Notes: generated from the letters alone by a model not told the origin. A stretch of 64,000 nt of DNA from Methylobacterium oryzihabitans (GCF_004004555.2 NZ_SACP01000032.1:1-64000); one strand, 5' to 3'; positions 50,230 to 62,037 are shown, counted from the first letter of the stretch. Translations and numbers: made by a program.

Positions 50230-51750
50230 ATGACCGATCCGACCACGACGCCCCACGCCGACGCGGCGCCGATCCCCACCGGGGTCGCCGGGCTCGACTA
50301 TATCCTGGAGGGCGGCTACGCCGCCCACCGCGCCCATCTGGTCGAGGGCCGGCCGGGCTCGGGCAAGACCACGCTGGCGCTGCAGTTCCTCCTCGACGGG
50401 GCGAAGCTCGGCGAGCGCTGCCTCTACATCACCCTGTCGGAGAGCCGTCGCGAGCTGCTCTCGGTCGCCGGGCGCCACGGCTGGTCGCTCGACGGGATCG
50501 AGATCTTCGAGCTGGTGCCGCCGGAGCTGAGCCTCGATCCGACCCAGCAGCAGAGCCTCGTCCACTCCTCCGACCTCGAACTCGGCGAGACGGTCCGGAT
50601 GGCGATCGCCGAGATCGAGCGGGTCAGGCCGCACCGGGTGGTGTTCGACAGCCTGTCGGAGATCCGGCTCCTGTCCCAGGGCTCCCTGCGCTACCGGCGT
50701 CAGGTGCTCGCCCTGCGCAGCTTCCTGCTCGTCCACGACACCACCGCCCTGCTCCTCGACGACCTGACGGCGGAGCAGGACGACCTCAACATGCACAGCC
50801 TCTGCCACGCGGTGATCCGGCTGGAGCAGCTCGCCCCGCTCTACGGCGGCGAGCGGCGGCGCCTGCGCGTCATCAAGATGCGCGGCACCCATTTCCGCGG
50901 CGGCTTCCACGACTTCCTCATCCGCAGCGGCGGCCTCGTGGTGTTTCCGCGCCTCGTCGCCGCCGACCACGGCGCGACCGGATCCCACGACAGCCTCGCC
51001 AGCGGGCTCGACTCCCTCGACGCCCTGCTCGGCGGCGGGCTCGACTACGGCACCGGCACGGTCCTGATCGGACCCTCCGGCGTCGGCAAGTCGACGACCG
51101 CCCTGGCGTTCCTGATTCCGGCCCTGCAGCGGGGCGAGCCGGCCCTGATCCTCAGCTTCGACGAGACCACCGGGATCCTGATGCGCCGGGCCGCCGGGCT
51201 CGGGATGGACGTCGCGGCCTTCCACGACAGCGGGCTCCTGCGCATCGAGCAGATCGACCCGGCCGAGGTCTCGCCGGGCGAACTCGTCGCGATGGTGCGC
51301 GAGGCGGTCGAGGCGCAGGGCGTCCGGGCGGTGCTGATCGACTCGCTCACCGGCTACCACAACGCGATGCCCGAGGAGCAGCACCTGCTGCTCCAGATGC
51401 ACGAGATCCTGACCTACCTGAACCAGCGCGGCGTCGCCACGATGCTGGTGCTGGCCCAGCACGGGCTGCTCGGCCAGATGTCCGCGGCCGTCGACCTGAC
51501 CTATCTCAGCGACACCATCCTGCTGTTCCGGTTCTTCGAGGCCGGCGGCCACCTGCGCCGGGCGATCTCGGTGGTCAAGAAGCGGGTCGGACCGCACGAG
51601 GACACGATCCGGGAACTTCGTATCGGGCCCAACGGTTTGCGGGTCGGCGCCCCCCTCGCCGCCTTCCGCGGCATCCTCACCGGCGTACCGACCTACGACG
51701 GCGAGGGCAGCCGGCTCCTTCCCGACCGGGACCGTGATGAAAGAGAGTGA
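50230..51750 (+). CDS. KaiC-like double RecA-fold ATPase
   Basis: A 506-residue protein with two KaiC/RecA domains. Domain 1 (about 15-250): PTGVAGLDYILEGGY, Walker A EGRPGSGKTTLA (about 39-50), Walker B RVVFDSLSEIRLL, end MRGTHFRGGFHDF. Domain 2 (about 255-490): SGLDSLDALLGGGL, Walker A GPSGVGKSTT, Walker B AVLIDSLTGYHN, end KKRVGPHEDTIREL. This is the architecture of the cyanobacterial clock ATPase. The adjacent Ser-Thr phosphosite pair of clock KaiC is not obvious, and there is no kaiB or kaiA. Its last 14 bases overlap the start of a histidine-kinase gene, so the two proteins probably work together. In Methylobacterium, KaiC proteins have been linked, from memory, to temperature-dependent UV resistance. 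Confidence 0.93.
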   Translation: MTDPTTTPHADAAPIPTGVAGLDYILEGGYAAHRAHLVEGRPGSGKTTLALQFLLDGAKLGERCLYITLSESRRELLSVAGRHGWSLDGIEIFELVPPELSLDPTQQQSLVHSSDLELGETVRMAIAEIERVRPHRVVFDSLSEIRLLSQGSLRYRRQVLALRSFLLVHDTTALLLDDLTAEQDDLNMHSLCHAVIRLEQLAPLYGGERRRLRVIKMRGTHFRGGFHDFLIRSGGLVVFPRLVAADHGATGSHDSLASGLDSLDALLGGGLDYGTGTVLIGPSGVGKSTTALAFLIPALQRGEPALILSFDETTGILMRRAAGLGMDVAAFHDSGLLRIEQIDPAEVSPGELVAMVREAVEAQGVRAVLIDSLTGYHNAMPEEQHLLLQMHEILTYLNQRGVATMLVLAQHGLLGQMSAAVDLTYLSDTILLFRFFEAGGHLRRAISVVKKRVGPHEDTIRELRIGPNGLRVGAPLAAFRGILTGVPTYDGEGSRLLPDRDRDERE

Positions 51751-52777
51751 TCCGCCCGTCCTGATCCTGGCCCCGGCGGGACGGGACGCCGCCGTCGCCA
51801 CCCAGATCCTGACCGAGGCGGGCCTGCGCTCGCGGACCTGCGCGACGCTGCAGGACCTCGTCGCCGGGCTCGACGCGGCGAGCTGCGCCGTCGTCACCGA
51901 GGAGGCCCTGCGCGACGCCGCCCGCCACGGACTCGCCGCCTGGGTCGCCGGGCAGGGGCCGTGGTCGGACTTCCCGTTCATCCTGCTGACCCTGCGCGGG
52001 GCGCCGCCGGACCCGCGGCTGCTCGACGTGCTGGGCAGCGTCAGCCTGCTGGAGCGGCCGTTCCACCCCGCCACCCTCGTGACGGCGGTGCGCTTCGCGG
52101 TGCGGGCGCGCCGGCGCCAGCGCGAGGCCCTGGCCTATCTCGAGGAGCGCCAGCAGACCGCCGAGCGCCAGGGGCTGCTGATCCGCGAATTGCACCACCG
52201 GGTGAAGAACACGCTCGCCACCGTGCAGGCGCTGCTCGGCGCCTCGTCGCGCTCGGCGACCAGCGTCGAGGGGTTCTACCAGAGCTTCTCCGCCCGGGTG
52301 ATCTCGCTGGCCAAGACCCACAACCTGCTCACCGAGGATTACTGGCAGATGGCCTCGCTCCAGGAGATGCTGGAGAACGAGCTCGGCCCCTACAACGATC
52401 CCGGCGGGCAGCGCATCGCCCTCGACGGCCCGGCGGTCGACCTGACCGCCGACCTCGCGGTGCCGACCGGCATGGCGATCCACGAGCTCACCACCAACGC
52501 CGCCAAGCACGGCGCCCTGTCGGTGCCGGAGGGTCGGATCGCCGTGAGCTGGGACGTGCGCCGCCACGAGAGCTCGCGCCGGCTCACCCTCGACTGGACC
52601 GAGAGCGGCGGCCCGCCGGCCAGCGAGCCGACCCGCAAGGGGTTCGGCTCGACCCTGCTGCAGCGGGTGCTGACGATGCAGTGCGGCGCCGACATCCACT
52701 TCGACTTCGCCCCGGCCGGCCTGCACTTCCGCATGGAGGCGCCCCTGGTCGAGCACCGCACCGTGCCGCATTACTGA
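51737..52777 (+). CDS. HWE/HisKA_2 histidine kinase with N-terminal pseudoreceiver
   Basis: A 346-residue soluble kinase. Residues 7-122 have a receiver-like layout (VLILAPAGRDAAVATQILTE, FPFILLTLRG, LLERPFHPATLVTAV), but the phospho-acceptor strand reads SCAVVTEEAL without an Asp, so it is a pseudoreceiver. A short coiled coil leads to the HWE-type dimerisation helix with the HRVKN motif (RELHHRVKNTLATVQ, His154). The ATPase domain has HELTTNAAKHGAL and RKGFGSTLLQRVL. Such kinases act in general stress or light responses in this order. A GTG one codon upstream of the ATG at 51737 is possible. It overlaps the KaiC-like gene by 14 bp. Confidence 0.92.
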   Translation: MKESDPPVLILAPAGRDAAVATQILTEAGLRSRTCATLQDLVAGLDAASCAVVTEEALRDAARHGLAAWVAGQGPWSDFPFILLTLRGAPPDPRLLDVLGSVSLLERPFHPATLVTAVRFAVRARRRQREALAYLEERQQTAERQGLLIRELHHRVKNTLATVQALLGASSRSATSVEGFYQSFSARVISLAKTHNLLTEDYWQMASLQEMLENELGPYNDPGGQRIALDGPAVDLTADLAVPTGMAIHELTTNAAKHGALSVPEGRIAVSWDVRRHESSRRLTLDWTESGGPPASEPTRKGFGSTLLQRVLTMQCGADIHFDFAPAGLHFRMEAPLVEHRTVPHY

Positions 52778-52866
52778 ACCGGCCCGGCTTGCCGCCGTGC
52801 CCGCGCGCCGCACTTAAGCGCGCAGGACGCCACCGGCGTCCGATGCAGGATGAAGGACGCACGGTC

Positions 52867-53160
52867 ATGGACGGGCACGTCTACGGGGCACTGGGGCAGC
52901 CGGGGGTCGGGCTGCTGATGGCGATCGTCATCGGGGCGCTCGCCGGCTGGCTCGCCGAGCAGTTCACCTCCTCGAACATGGGCCTGCTCGCCAACATCGT
53001 GCTCGGGGTGATCGGCGGCCTCGTCGGCAACTTCCTGGCGGCGCAGTTCCACATCCCGATCTACGGCTTCTGGCGCAACCTCATCTCGGCGACCGTCGGG
53101 GCGGTCATCATCATCACCCTGGTGCGGGCGGTGCGGGGCGGCGGGCCGTCGCGGTACTGA
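52867..53160 (+). CDS. GlsB/YeaQ/YmgE family membrane protein
   Basis: A 97-residue protein with three membrane helices and the family's glycine-rich pattern (AIVIGALAGWLAEQF, NIVLGVIGGLVGNFLAAQF, ISATVGAVIIITLVRAV). The family is annotated as stress-response associated with unknown mechanism. The ATG at 52867 stands behind GAAGGACG. It lies 89 bp after the kinase gene on the same strand, possibly part of its regulon. Confidence 0.9.
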   Translation: MDGHVYGALGQPGVGLLMAIVIGALAGWLAEQFTSSNMGLLANIVLGVIGGLVGNFLAAQFHIPIYGFWRNLISATVGAVIIITLVRAVRGGGPSRY

Positions 53161-53164
53161 GACG

Positions 53165-53380
53165 ATGTCCGGACGATCCGTTTCGGACATCTACAGCAAG
53201 GGGGTGGCGCTGCTCGGTCCGACCGTGGGCGCGAGCTTCGCCGCGCTGGTGCCGGTCCTCGAAGCGTCGCTCCTCCTCGGCGAGGCCCCGCCGGCCGCCT
53301 CCCTCGCCGGGCTCGTCGTCGTCACCCTCGGGATGGCGACGATCCTCGCCGGCCCGCGCCGGGAGCCGCGGCCGTCGTGA
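53165..53380 (+). pseudogene. Remnant of an EamA/DMT-family transporter (C-terminal part)
   Basis: A 71-codon frame whose product, YSKGVALLGPTVGASFAALV, PVLEASLLLGE and LAGLVVVTLGMATILAG, reads exactly like the last two membrane segments of an EamA drug/metabolite transporter (normally about 300 residues, ten helices). Nothing upstream encodes the missing eight helices; the neighbouring GlsB-like gene begins within 300 bp. No ribosome-binding site is clear. Most likely a leftover of a deleted gene. Confidence 0.7.
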
Positions 53381-53387
53381 CGGGAGT

Positions 53388-55253
<1,866 letters not shown>

Positions 55254-55329
55254 GGGGCCTTCGGTCTCCGCGAGCCCCCGGATCTATTCCGCCTTGACGG
55301 CCCGCCAACCGGGGGGCGATGCCGCAGGC

Positions 55330-55815
55330 ATGCTGCGCCTCGCCCTGTACCAGCCGGACATCCCGCAGAACAGCGGCACGATGCTGCGCCTCGCCGCCTG
55401 CCTCGGCGCGGCGGTCGAGATCATCGAGCCGGCGGGGTTCGACGTCTCCGACCGGCACCTGCGCCGCTCGGGCCTCGACTATCTCGACCACGTCGCGCTC
55501 ACCCGTCACCGCTCCTTCGCGGCGTTCGAGGCGTGGCGCGCGGCGGCGGGCGTGCGGCTCGTCCTCGCCACCACAGCGGGCGCGCTGCCCTACACCGCCT
55601 TCGGCTTCCGCGACGGCGACTGCCTGCTGGTCGGACGCGAATCGGCCGGGGTGCCCGACGCGGTCCACGCCGCCGCCGACGCCCGGGTGGTGATCCCGCT
55701 GCGGCCCGGCCTGCGCTCGCTCAACGTCGCGGTGGCGGCCGGGATGATCCTGGGCGAGGCCCTGCGGCAGGTCGGCGGGTTCGCTCCGGCCGGGTCAGGC
55801 TGCCCGCCCGGCTGA
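55330..55815 (+). CDS. trmL: tRNA (cytidine(34)-2'-O)-methyltransferase
   Basis: Adds a 2'-O-methyl group to the wobble base of leucine tRNAs with SAM. The 161-residue protein is a minimal SPOUT enzyme: ALYQPDIPQNSGTMLRLAAC at the N-terminus, and the knot-forming loops CLLVGRESAGVPDAV and VVIPLRPGLRSLNVAVAAGM. The start at 55330 was chosen because it opens with the conserved LALYQP. The 3' end overlaps the converging HdeD gene by 21 bp. Confidence 0.95.
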   Translation: MLRLALYQPDIPQNSGTMLRLAACLGAAVEIIEPAGFDVSDRHLRRSGLDYLDHVALTRHRSFAAFEAWRAAAGVRLVLATTAGALPYTAFGFRDGDCLLVGRESAGVPDAVHAAADARVVIPLRPGLRSLNVAVAAGMILGEALRQVGGFAPAGSGCPPG

Positions 55816-56424
55816 GCCGGCCCTCCGGCTGCGCAGCCGGAGGGCGAGGATCAGCATGAAGGCGCCGAACGCGATGGCGTAGCCGCCCATCCAGGTGGTC
55901 AGCACGATCAGCGAGGCGGCCGGGCTGACCACGAGGGCGAGGCCGAACAGGATCGACAGCGCGCCGCCCAGCCCCAGCCACCAGCGGCCGTGGTCGAGGT
56001 GGAGCCGGAACGCCGCGGCGAGCATCAGGCCGCCGGTGACCAGCGCCCAGGCGGCGAGCAGGTAGACGAAGGCGAGGAGCGCGCTGCCCGGCACCAGGAA
56101 GGCGACGACGCCGACCAGGAGATTGAGCAGGCCCGACAGCAGCAGCGTGCCCCAGCGCTCGTGCCGCTCGGCCGCCCGCACCGCCGCGACGATCCCGGCG
56201 ACGCCGTCGACCAGCATGTAGGCCGAGAAGACGATCACGAGCGTGAGCAGGGTCGCGCCCGGCGAGACCAGTGCGACGATCCCGAACAGGATCGCGAAGG
56301 CGCCGCGCAGGGCGATCAGCCACCAGTTGCGGGCGAGCACCGCGCTCATCGCGGCGAGGCAGTCGAGGCCGCCGGGTGGCGGGCCGCCGGCGGGGACGGA
56401 CGGGATCGGCGTTCCGGTGGGCAT
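55795..56424 (-). CDS. HdeD-family membrane protein (DUF308)
   Basis: A 209-residue protein with six membrane helices in pairs, showing the HdeD repeat pattern: NWWLIALRGAFAILFGIVAL, then a second GRWWLGLGGALSILFGLALV. In enterobacteria HdeD is an acid-stress protein of unknown mechanism. The first 28 residues are Pro/Gly-rich and cytoplasmic. The ATG at 56424 has GGAGGATGCC upstream. The C-terminal codons overlap trmL on the other strand. Confidence 0.92.
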   Translation of the reverse strand: MPTGTPIPSVPAGGPPPGGLDCLAAMSAVLARNWWLIALRGAFAILFGIVALVSPGATLLTLVIVFSAYMLVDGVAGIVAAVRAAERHERWGTLLLSGLLNLLVGVVAFLVPGSALLAFVYLLAAWALVTGGLMLAAAFRLHLDHGRWWLGLGGALSILFGLALVVSPAASLIVLTTWMGGYAIAFGAFMLILALRLRSRRAGSAGRAA

Positions 56425-56547
56425 GGCATCCTCCGGCCGGCGGGCGACCACGCACCCGGTTCAGCCGGAACGCCGCGGCGACGCTTCCGTTCCGCCAGGC
56501 GGACTTGCGTTGGCAGGCCAACACTTCGTCCGCCTGGCTCATTGTTC

Positions 56548-56597
56548 TGTCGCAGGTTTCTCTCGCAAAAGCGGCAGCCACCTTTGCGAAACCGGCT
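56548..56597 (+). repeat. Hyphomicrobiales-type palindromic repeat, single unit
   Basis: Same plan as 4367-4478: TGTCGCAGG, then TCGCAAA (56563-56569) paired with TTTGCGA (56583-56589), spacer AGCGGCAGCCACC. As at 4.4 kb, it ends next to the stop codon of a minus-strand gene. Confidence 0.7.
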
Positions 56598-57052
56598 CAG
56601 GCCCGCGCGTAGAGCCGGTCGGCCCGGCTCTCGAAGGCGTCGGTGAACTTGCGGAAGGCGCGGTCGAACATCTTGCCCATCAGGAGGCCGAGGGCGAAGC
56701 TCTTGAACTCGTAGGTGATGTAGAAGTCGACCTCGCAGCCGCCATTGGGCGCCTCGCGGAAGGCCCAGCGGTTCTCGAGGTGGCGGAACGGGCCGTCGAT
56801 GTACTCGGCGACGATCCGGTGGTTGGGGCGGTCGAGGGTGACCCGGGTGGTGAACCGCTCCGAGATCGCCTTGTAGCCCACCCCCATCTCGGCCACGAGG
56901 ACCTCGGTGCCGTCCGGTCCCTCCTGGCGGCGGATCACCCGCAGGGCGTCGCACAGCGGCAGGAATTCCGGGTAGCGCTCGACGTCGGCGACGAGGTCGA
57001 ACATCTCGGTCGGGCTGTGGCGGACGGTGCGGGCGGTGCGGAAGCTGGGCAT
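56597..57052 (-). CDS. COQ10/RatA-like START-domain protein (ubiquinone-binding)
   Basis: A 151-residue single-domain protein of the polyketide-cyclase/COQ10 group. MPSFRTARTVRHSPTEMFDL, DVERYPEFLPLCDALRVI and the final YEFKSFALGLLMGKMFDRA are close to the bacterial COQ10 homologues, which bind coenzyme Q and aid its function. RatA-type toxins of the same fold have been described in E. coli; a housekeeping role is more likely here because lipA precedes it by 19 bp, the usual arrangement in this order. Confidence 0.93.
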   Translation of the reverse strand: MPSFRTARTVRHSPTEMFDLVADVERYPEFLPLCDALRVIRRQEGPDGTEVLVAEMGVGYKAISERFTTRVTLDRPNHRIVAEYIDGPFRHLENRWAFREAPNGGCEVDFYITYEFKSFALGLLMGKMFDRAFRKFTDAFESRADRLYARA

Positions 57053-57071
57053 GAATCCAGGGGGGTCCGGG

Positions 57072-58034
57072 TCAGAGGGAGGCGAGCCGGTCGAGCCGGG
57101 CCTGCTTCAGGCGGGCGAAGTCCTCGCCGGCATGGTGCGAGGAGCGCGTCAGCGGGGTCGCCGAGACCAGGAGGAAACCCTTGGCGTAGGCGGTGGTTTC
57201 CAGCGCCTTGAACTCGTCGGGCGGCACGAAGCGCATCACCGGATGGTGCTTCTTGGTCGGCTGCAGGTACTGGCCGACCGTGAGGAAGTCGACCTCGGCC
57301 GAGCGCAGGTCGTCCATGAGCTGGAGCACCTCGTTGCGCTCCTCGCCGAGCCCGACCATGATGCCGGACTTGGTGAAGATGGTCGCGTCGAGCTCCTTGA
57401 CCCGCTGGAGCAGGCGCAGGGAGTGGAAGTAGCGGGCGCCGGGCCGCACCGTGAGGTACTTCGACGGCACCGTCTCGAGGTTGTGGTTGAACACGTCGGG
57501 CCGGGCCGCGGCCACGACCTCCAGGGCGCCGTCCTTGCGCAGGAAGTCGGGGGTCAGCACCTCGATCGTGGTGCCGGGGCTCTGCGCGCGGATCGCCGCG
57601 ATGACCGCGGCGAAATGCGCCGCCCCGCCGTCGGCGAGGTCGTCGCGGTCGACCGAGGTGACCACGACGTGGTGCAGGCCGAGCTTGGCCACCGCCTCCG
57701 CCACCTTGGCGGGCTCCGCCCCGTCGAGGGCCTGCGGCATGCCGGTGCGCACGTTGCAGAACGCGCAGGCCCGGGTGCAGGTGTCCCCCATGATCATGAA
57801 GGTGGCGTGCTTCTTCTCCCAGCACTCGCCGATGTTGGGGCAGCCGGCCTCCTCGCAGACGGTGACGAGCTTGTTCTCGCGCACGATGCGGTTGGTCGCC
57901 GCCCATTGCGGCGAGCCCGGCGCCTTGACGCGGATCCAGTCGGGCTTGCGCTGGATCGGCTGGTCGGGCCGGTGCGCCTTCTCCGGGTGGCGCGGCCGCT
58001 GGTCGTTGCGCAGGAGATCGAGGACGACAGCCAT
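57072..58034 (-). CDS. lipA: Lipoyl synthase
   Basis: A radical-SAM enzyme that inserts two sulfurs into octanoyl groups on lipoyl domains. The 320 residues contain both clusters: the auxiliary site Cys60, Cys65, Cys71 (CEEAGCPNIGEC) and the radical-SAM site Cys86, Cys90, Cys93 (CTRACAFC). The C-terminal serine that ligates the auxiliary cluster is in the conserved RSSHHA. The start at 58034 is an ATG. It precedes the COQ10-like gene in an operon of two. Confidence 0.97.
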   Translation of the reverse strand: MAVVLDLLRNDQRPRHPEKAHRPDQPIQRKPDWIRVKAPGSPQWAATNRIVRENKLVTVCEEAGCPNIGECWEKKHATFMIMGDTCTRACAFCNVRTGMPQALDGAEPAKVAEAVAKLGLHHVVVTSVDRDDLADGGAAHFAAVIAAIRAQSPGTTIEVLTPDFLRKDGALEVVAAARPDVFNHNLETVPSKYLTVRPGARYFHSLRLLQRVKELDATIFTKSGIMVGLGEERNEVLQLMDDLRSAEVDFLTVGQYLQPTKKHHPVMRFVPPDEFKALETTAYAKGFLLVSATPLTRSSHHAGEDFARLKQARLDRLASL

Positions 58035-58205
58035 GGGGATTCCGGACAGGCGGGGCCCGGCGAGCCCATCGCCGCGGCAACCGGCCTGACTTAAGGGCTT
58101 CCCGCCGCCGGGGCAAATGGGGCGTGACGCGCCGCCGCGCGTGACGGGCCGGCGCTCCCCGGCCGCGACCGGGACCGTCGCAACGGCACCGCCCGGCGGC
58201 GATGC

Positions 58206-58951
58206 TCACACCTCCAGCCACTCCCTGCGCACCGCGTCGTTGGCCATCAGGGCGTCGGGGGCGCCCTCGAACACGACGTGGCCGTGGCCCATCACGTAGA
58301 GGCGGCGCGACAACTTGAGGGCGATGGTGAGCTTCTGCTCGACCAGCAGCACCGCGACGCCCCGCGCCGCGATCTCGCCGATCAGCTCGGCCACCCGCGT
58401 CACCATCTGGGGCGACAGGCCCTCGGTCGGCTCGTCGATCATGATGAGGTCGGGGTCGCCCATCAGCGTGCGGCAGATCGTGAGCATCTGCTGCTCGCCG
58501 CCCGACAGCACGCCGCCCGGCGTGTCGATGCGCTCCTCCAGCCGGGGAAACAGCCGGAAGATGTCGGCGTAGGTCCAGCGCGGCTCGCGCCGGCCGCTCT
58601 TCTCGCCGAGCGCGAGGTTCTGGCGCACGGTGAGCTTGGGGAAGATCGCCCGCTCCTCCGGCACGTAGCCGAGGCCGCGCCGGGCGATGGCGTAGGGGCG
58701 CAGGCCCGCGATCGGCTGGCCCTTGAACCGGATCGTGCCGCGGGGCGGCACGTCGCCCATGATCGCCTTCAGGGTCGTCGAGCGCCCGACACCGTTGCGG
58801 CCGAGGATCGACACGATCTCGCCGGTCCCGACCGTGAAGCTGACGCCCTGGAGGATGTGACTCTTGCCGTAGAAGGCGTGCAGGTCCTCGACCTCCAGCA
58901 GCGCCGGGGCGGCCTCTGCGGCGGTGGCGGGACGCGGGGCGTGGGCGACGC

Positions 58952-58955
<4 letters not shown>
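58206..58955 (-). CDS. livF: Branched-chain amino-acid-type ABC importer, ATPase LivF
   Basis: A 249-residue ATPase of the LivF type (LVEQKLTIALKLSRRLYVM, EGLSPQMV). The signature LSGGEQQML and Walker B MIDEPTEGL are normal. The Walker A motif is changed: GRNGVGRST (52-60), with Arg58 replacing the lysine that grips the ATP phosphates. The start at 58955 is an ATG overlapping the livG stop (ATGA). It is the last of five genes, order livK-H-M-G-F on the minus strand. Confidence 0.93.
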
Positions 58956-59700
<745 letters not shown>

Positions 59701-59704
<4 letters not shown>

Positions 59705-61029
59705 CGGCGGGCCTCCTCGGCGCCAGGCGTCGCGTCGTGCCAGGCCGCCACCACCCGCCCCCAGGTCGCCCGGAAGGCGAGGAAGCCGCCGCCCGCCATC
59801 GCGATCGCGACGAGCCAGGGCAGGGGCGAGGCGGCGTCGAAACCGATCCCGAGAAGCGACATCGCGGTGCCCTCGCCGGCCTTGACCAGCAGGCGGAAGC
59901 TCATCTCGATCAGCGCGATCCCGCCGGCCAGCATCACCAGCGCCGGGACCAGCGCGAGGGCGTAGGCCGGGATCAGCCGGTGGGCGGTGCCGGCGCGCAG
60001 GAGCGGCCCGTGCATCAGCGCGAGGCCGGCGAGGCCGCCGGGGGCGAACATCACGATGGCGATGAACAGCAACCCGAAATAGAGCTGCCAGATCTCGGTC
60101 AGGTCGCTGAGCGAGACCTGGAGCATCGTGACCACCACCGCGCCGACGACCGGGCCGACGAAGTGGCCGACGCCGCCGATGAAGGCGGCGAGCAGCACCA
60201 CGCCGGACTGGTGGACGCTGAGATAGGCCGAGTTGGCGATCTCGAAGTTGATCGCCGCGAGCGCCCCGGCGACGCCCGCGAAGGCGGCCGACAGCGAGAA
60301 GGCGGCGTAGCGGATCCAGCGCGGCTCGTAGCCGATGAACTCGACCCGCTCCGGGTTCTCGCGCACGGCGTTGCACAGCCGGCCGAGCGGCGTGCGGGTG
60401 ATGGCGTACATCAGCAGCGCGCAGACCAGCGCCCAGGCGGCGATGAGGTAGTAGACCTGGAGCTGCGGCCCGAAGCTGAGGTCGAACACGCGCAGCATCT
60501 TGGTGCGGTTGGCGGTGATGCCCTCCTCGCCGCCGAACACGCTGCGCAGGATGTTCGAGCCGGAATGGACCAGCTCGACGATCCCGAGCGAGATCATCGC
60601 GAACACCGTACCGGCCCGGCGGGTCGAGACCAGCCCGAACAGGAGCCCGAAGGCGAGCCCGGCCAGCCCGCCGACGAGGGGGATCAGCGGCAGCGGCACC
60701 GGCCAGCGGCCGAGGGCGACCGCGTTCATCGCGTGCACGGTCGCGAAGGCGCCGAGCCCGTAATAGACCGCGTGGCCGAAGGACAGCAGACCCGTCTGGC
60801 CGAGCAGCATGTTGTAGGACAGGGCGAACACCACCATGATGCCCATCAGGCTCATCAGGGTGAGGGCGGTGCCGCTGGTGAAGACCAGCGGCGCGGCGGC
60901 GGCGATGGCCGCGGCGACGAGCCAGGGCAGGGCGGTGGCGACGAGGCCGGCCCCCCTGGGCCGCGCCACGGCGGGCGCCGCGCCGCCGGAGGCCCAGGCG
61001 ACGTCCGGGATGGTGGGGGCGTCGCTCAT
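59701..61029 (-). CDS. livM: Branched-chain amino-acid-type ABC permease LivM
   Basis: A 442-residue inner-membrane permease. The core (about 30-330) matches LivM, with NMLLGQTGLLSFGHAVYYGL, and a typical late ENPERVEFIGYEPRWIRYAA. It is about 100 residues longer than usual; the extra C-terminal part (from about 350) adds two or three membrane helices and a cytoplasmic end. The start at 61029 overlaps the livH stop (ATGA). Confidence 0.93.
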
Positions 61030-61979
61030 GCCTCGCGGTTCCCGAGCAGGCCGGTCGGCCGCGCGATCAGCACGAGGACCAGCAGCAGGTAGGGGATGAT
61101 CGGCCCGATCTGGGCGATGGTGACGGTCCACAGGTCGCCGGCGATGCCCTCGCCCGGCGCCGCGGTGATGCCGAGCGCCTCGGCGACGCTCGCCACCGAG
61201 ACGTCGAGGGAGATCGCGAAGGTCTGGACGAGGCCGATCAGCAGCGAGGCCACGAAGGCGCCGGTGAGCGAGCCCAGCCCCCCCACCACCACGACCACGA
61301 ACAGGATCGGGCCGAGCAGGCCGGCCATGTTGGCCTGGGTGACGAGGGCGGGCCCGGCGATGACGCCGGCCACCGCCGCGAGCCCGGTGCCGAGGCCGAA
61401 GACCAGCATGAACACCTTCGGCACGTCGTGGCCGAGCATCGCCACCATGTTGGGATGGGTCAGCGCCGCCTGGATGATGAGCCCGACCCGGGTCCGGGTC
61501 AGCGCCAGCAGCAGGCACAGGAAGATCACCACCGAGACCCCGAGCATGAACAGCTTGTAGGCCGGGTAGTTGGTGGCGAAGATGGTGAAGGCCGGAAAGT
61601 CGAGGGCGGCCGGGACGCGGTAGTCGACCGGCAGCTTGCCCCACACCATCTGCACCACCTCCTCGACCACGTAGGCGAGGCCGAAGGTGAACAGCAGTTC
61701 GGGGACGTGGCCGTGGCGGTGGACGTGGCGCAGCCCGTAGCGCTCGACCAGCGCGCCGATCCCGCCGACCAGCACCGGCGCGACCACGAGGGCGACCCAG
61801 AACCCGGTGAAGCGGCTGATCTGGTAGCCGAAGAACGCGCCCAGCATGTAGAAGCTGGCATGGGCGAAGTTGAGCACGCCCATCATGCTGAAGATCAGGG
61901 TCAGGCCGCTCGCCATCAGGAAGAGCAGCATCCCGTACAGCACGCCGTTGAGCGTCGAGACGAGGACGAGTTCGAGCAC
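61026..61979 (-). CDS. livH: Branched-chain amino-acid-type ABC permease LivH
   Basis: A 317-residue permease of about eight helices. NGVLYGMLLFLMASGLTLIF, MGVLNFAHASFYMLGAFFG and the GGLGSLTGAFVASLLIGLVQ region are the LivH hallmarks. The start is a GTG at 61979 behind AGGAGACCCC. It is separated from livK by a 71-bp gap that carries a strong hairpin. Confidence 0.93.
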   Translation of the reverse strand: MLELVLVSTLNGVLYGMLLFLMASGLTLIFSMMGVLNFAHASFYMLGAFFGYQISRFTGFWVALVVAPVLVGGIGALVERYGLRHVHRHGHVPELLFTFGLAYVVEEVVQMVWGKLPVDYRVPAALDFPAFTIFATNYPAYKLFMLGVSVVIFLCLLLALTRTRVGLIIQAALTHPNMVAMLGHDVPKVFMLVFGLGTGLAAVAGVIAGPALVTQANMAGLLGPILFVVVVVGGLGSLTGAFVASLLIGLVQTFAISLDVSVASVAEALGITAAPGEGIAGDLWTVTIAQIGPIIPYLLLVLVLIARPTGLLGNREA

Positions 61980-62017
61980 GCGGGGTCTCCTGCCGGGGCC
62001 TACCCCCGTGGCGGGCC

Positions 62018-62037
62018 GGGGGCCGGTGGCGGCCCCC
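62018..62037 (-). promoter_or_regulatory. Hairpin between livK and livH
   Basis: GGGGGCCG (62018-62025) pairs with CGGCCCCC (62030-62037), loop 4 nt. Hairpins after the binding-protein gene commonly cause partial termination or shield its mRNA, so more binding protein than permease is made. Confidence 0.5.

Noticed and set aside
56597..57052. RatA-type toxin of a toxin-antitoxin pair
   Set aside because: Same fold, but no partner gene and a conserved place after lipA; a coenzyme Q-related role is more likely.
58770..58800. Walker A Arg in LivF as a sequencing error
   Set aside because: The codon is a plain CGC in an intact frame and LivG shows a matching change; an error cannot be ruled out but is not the simplest reading.
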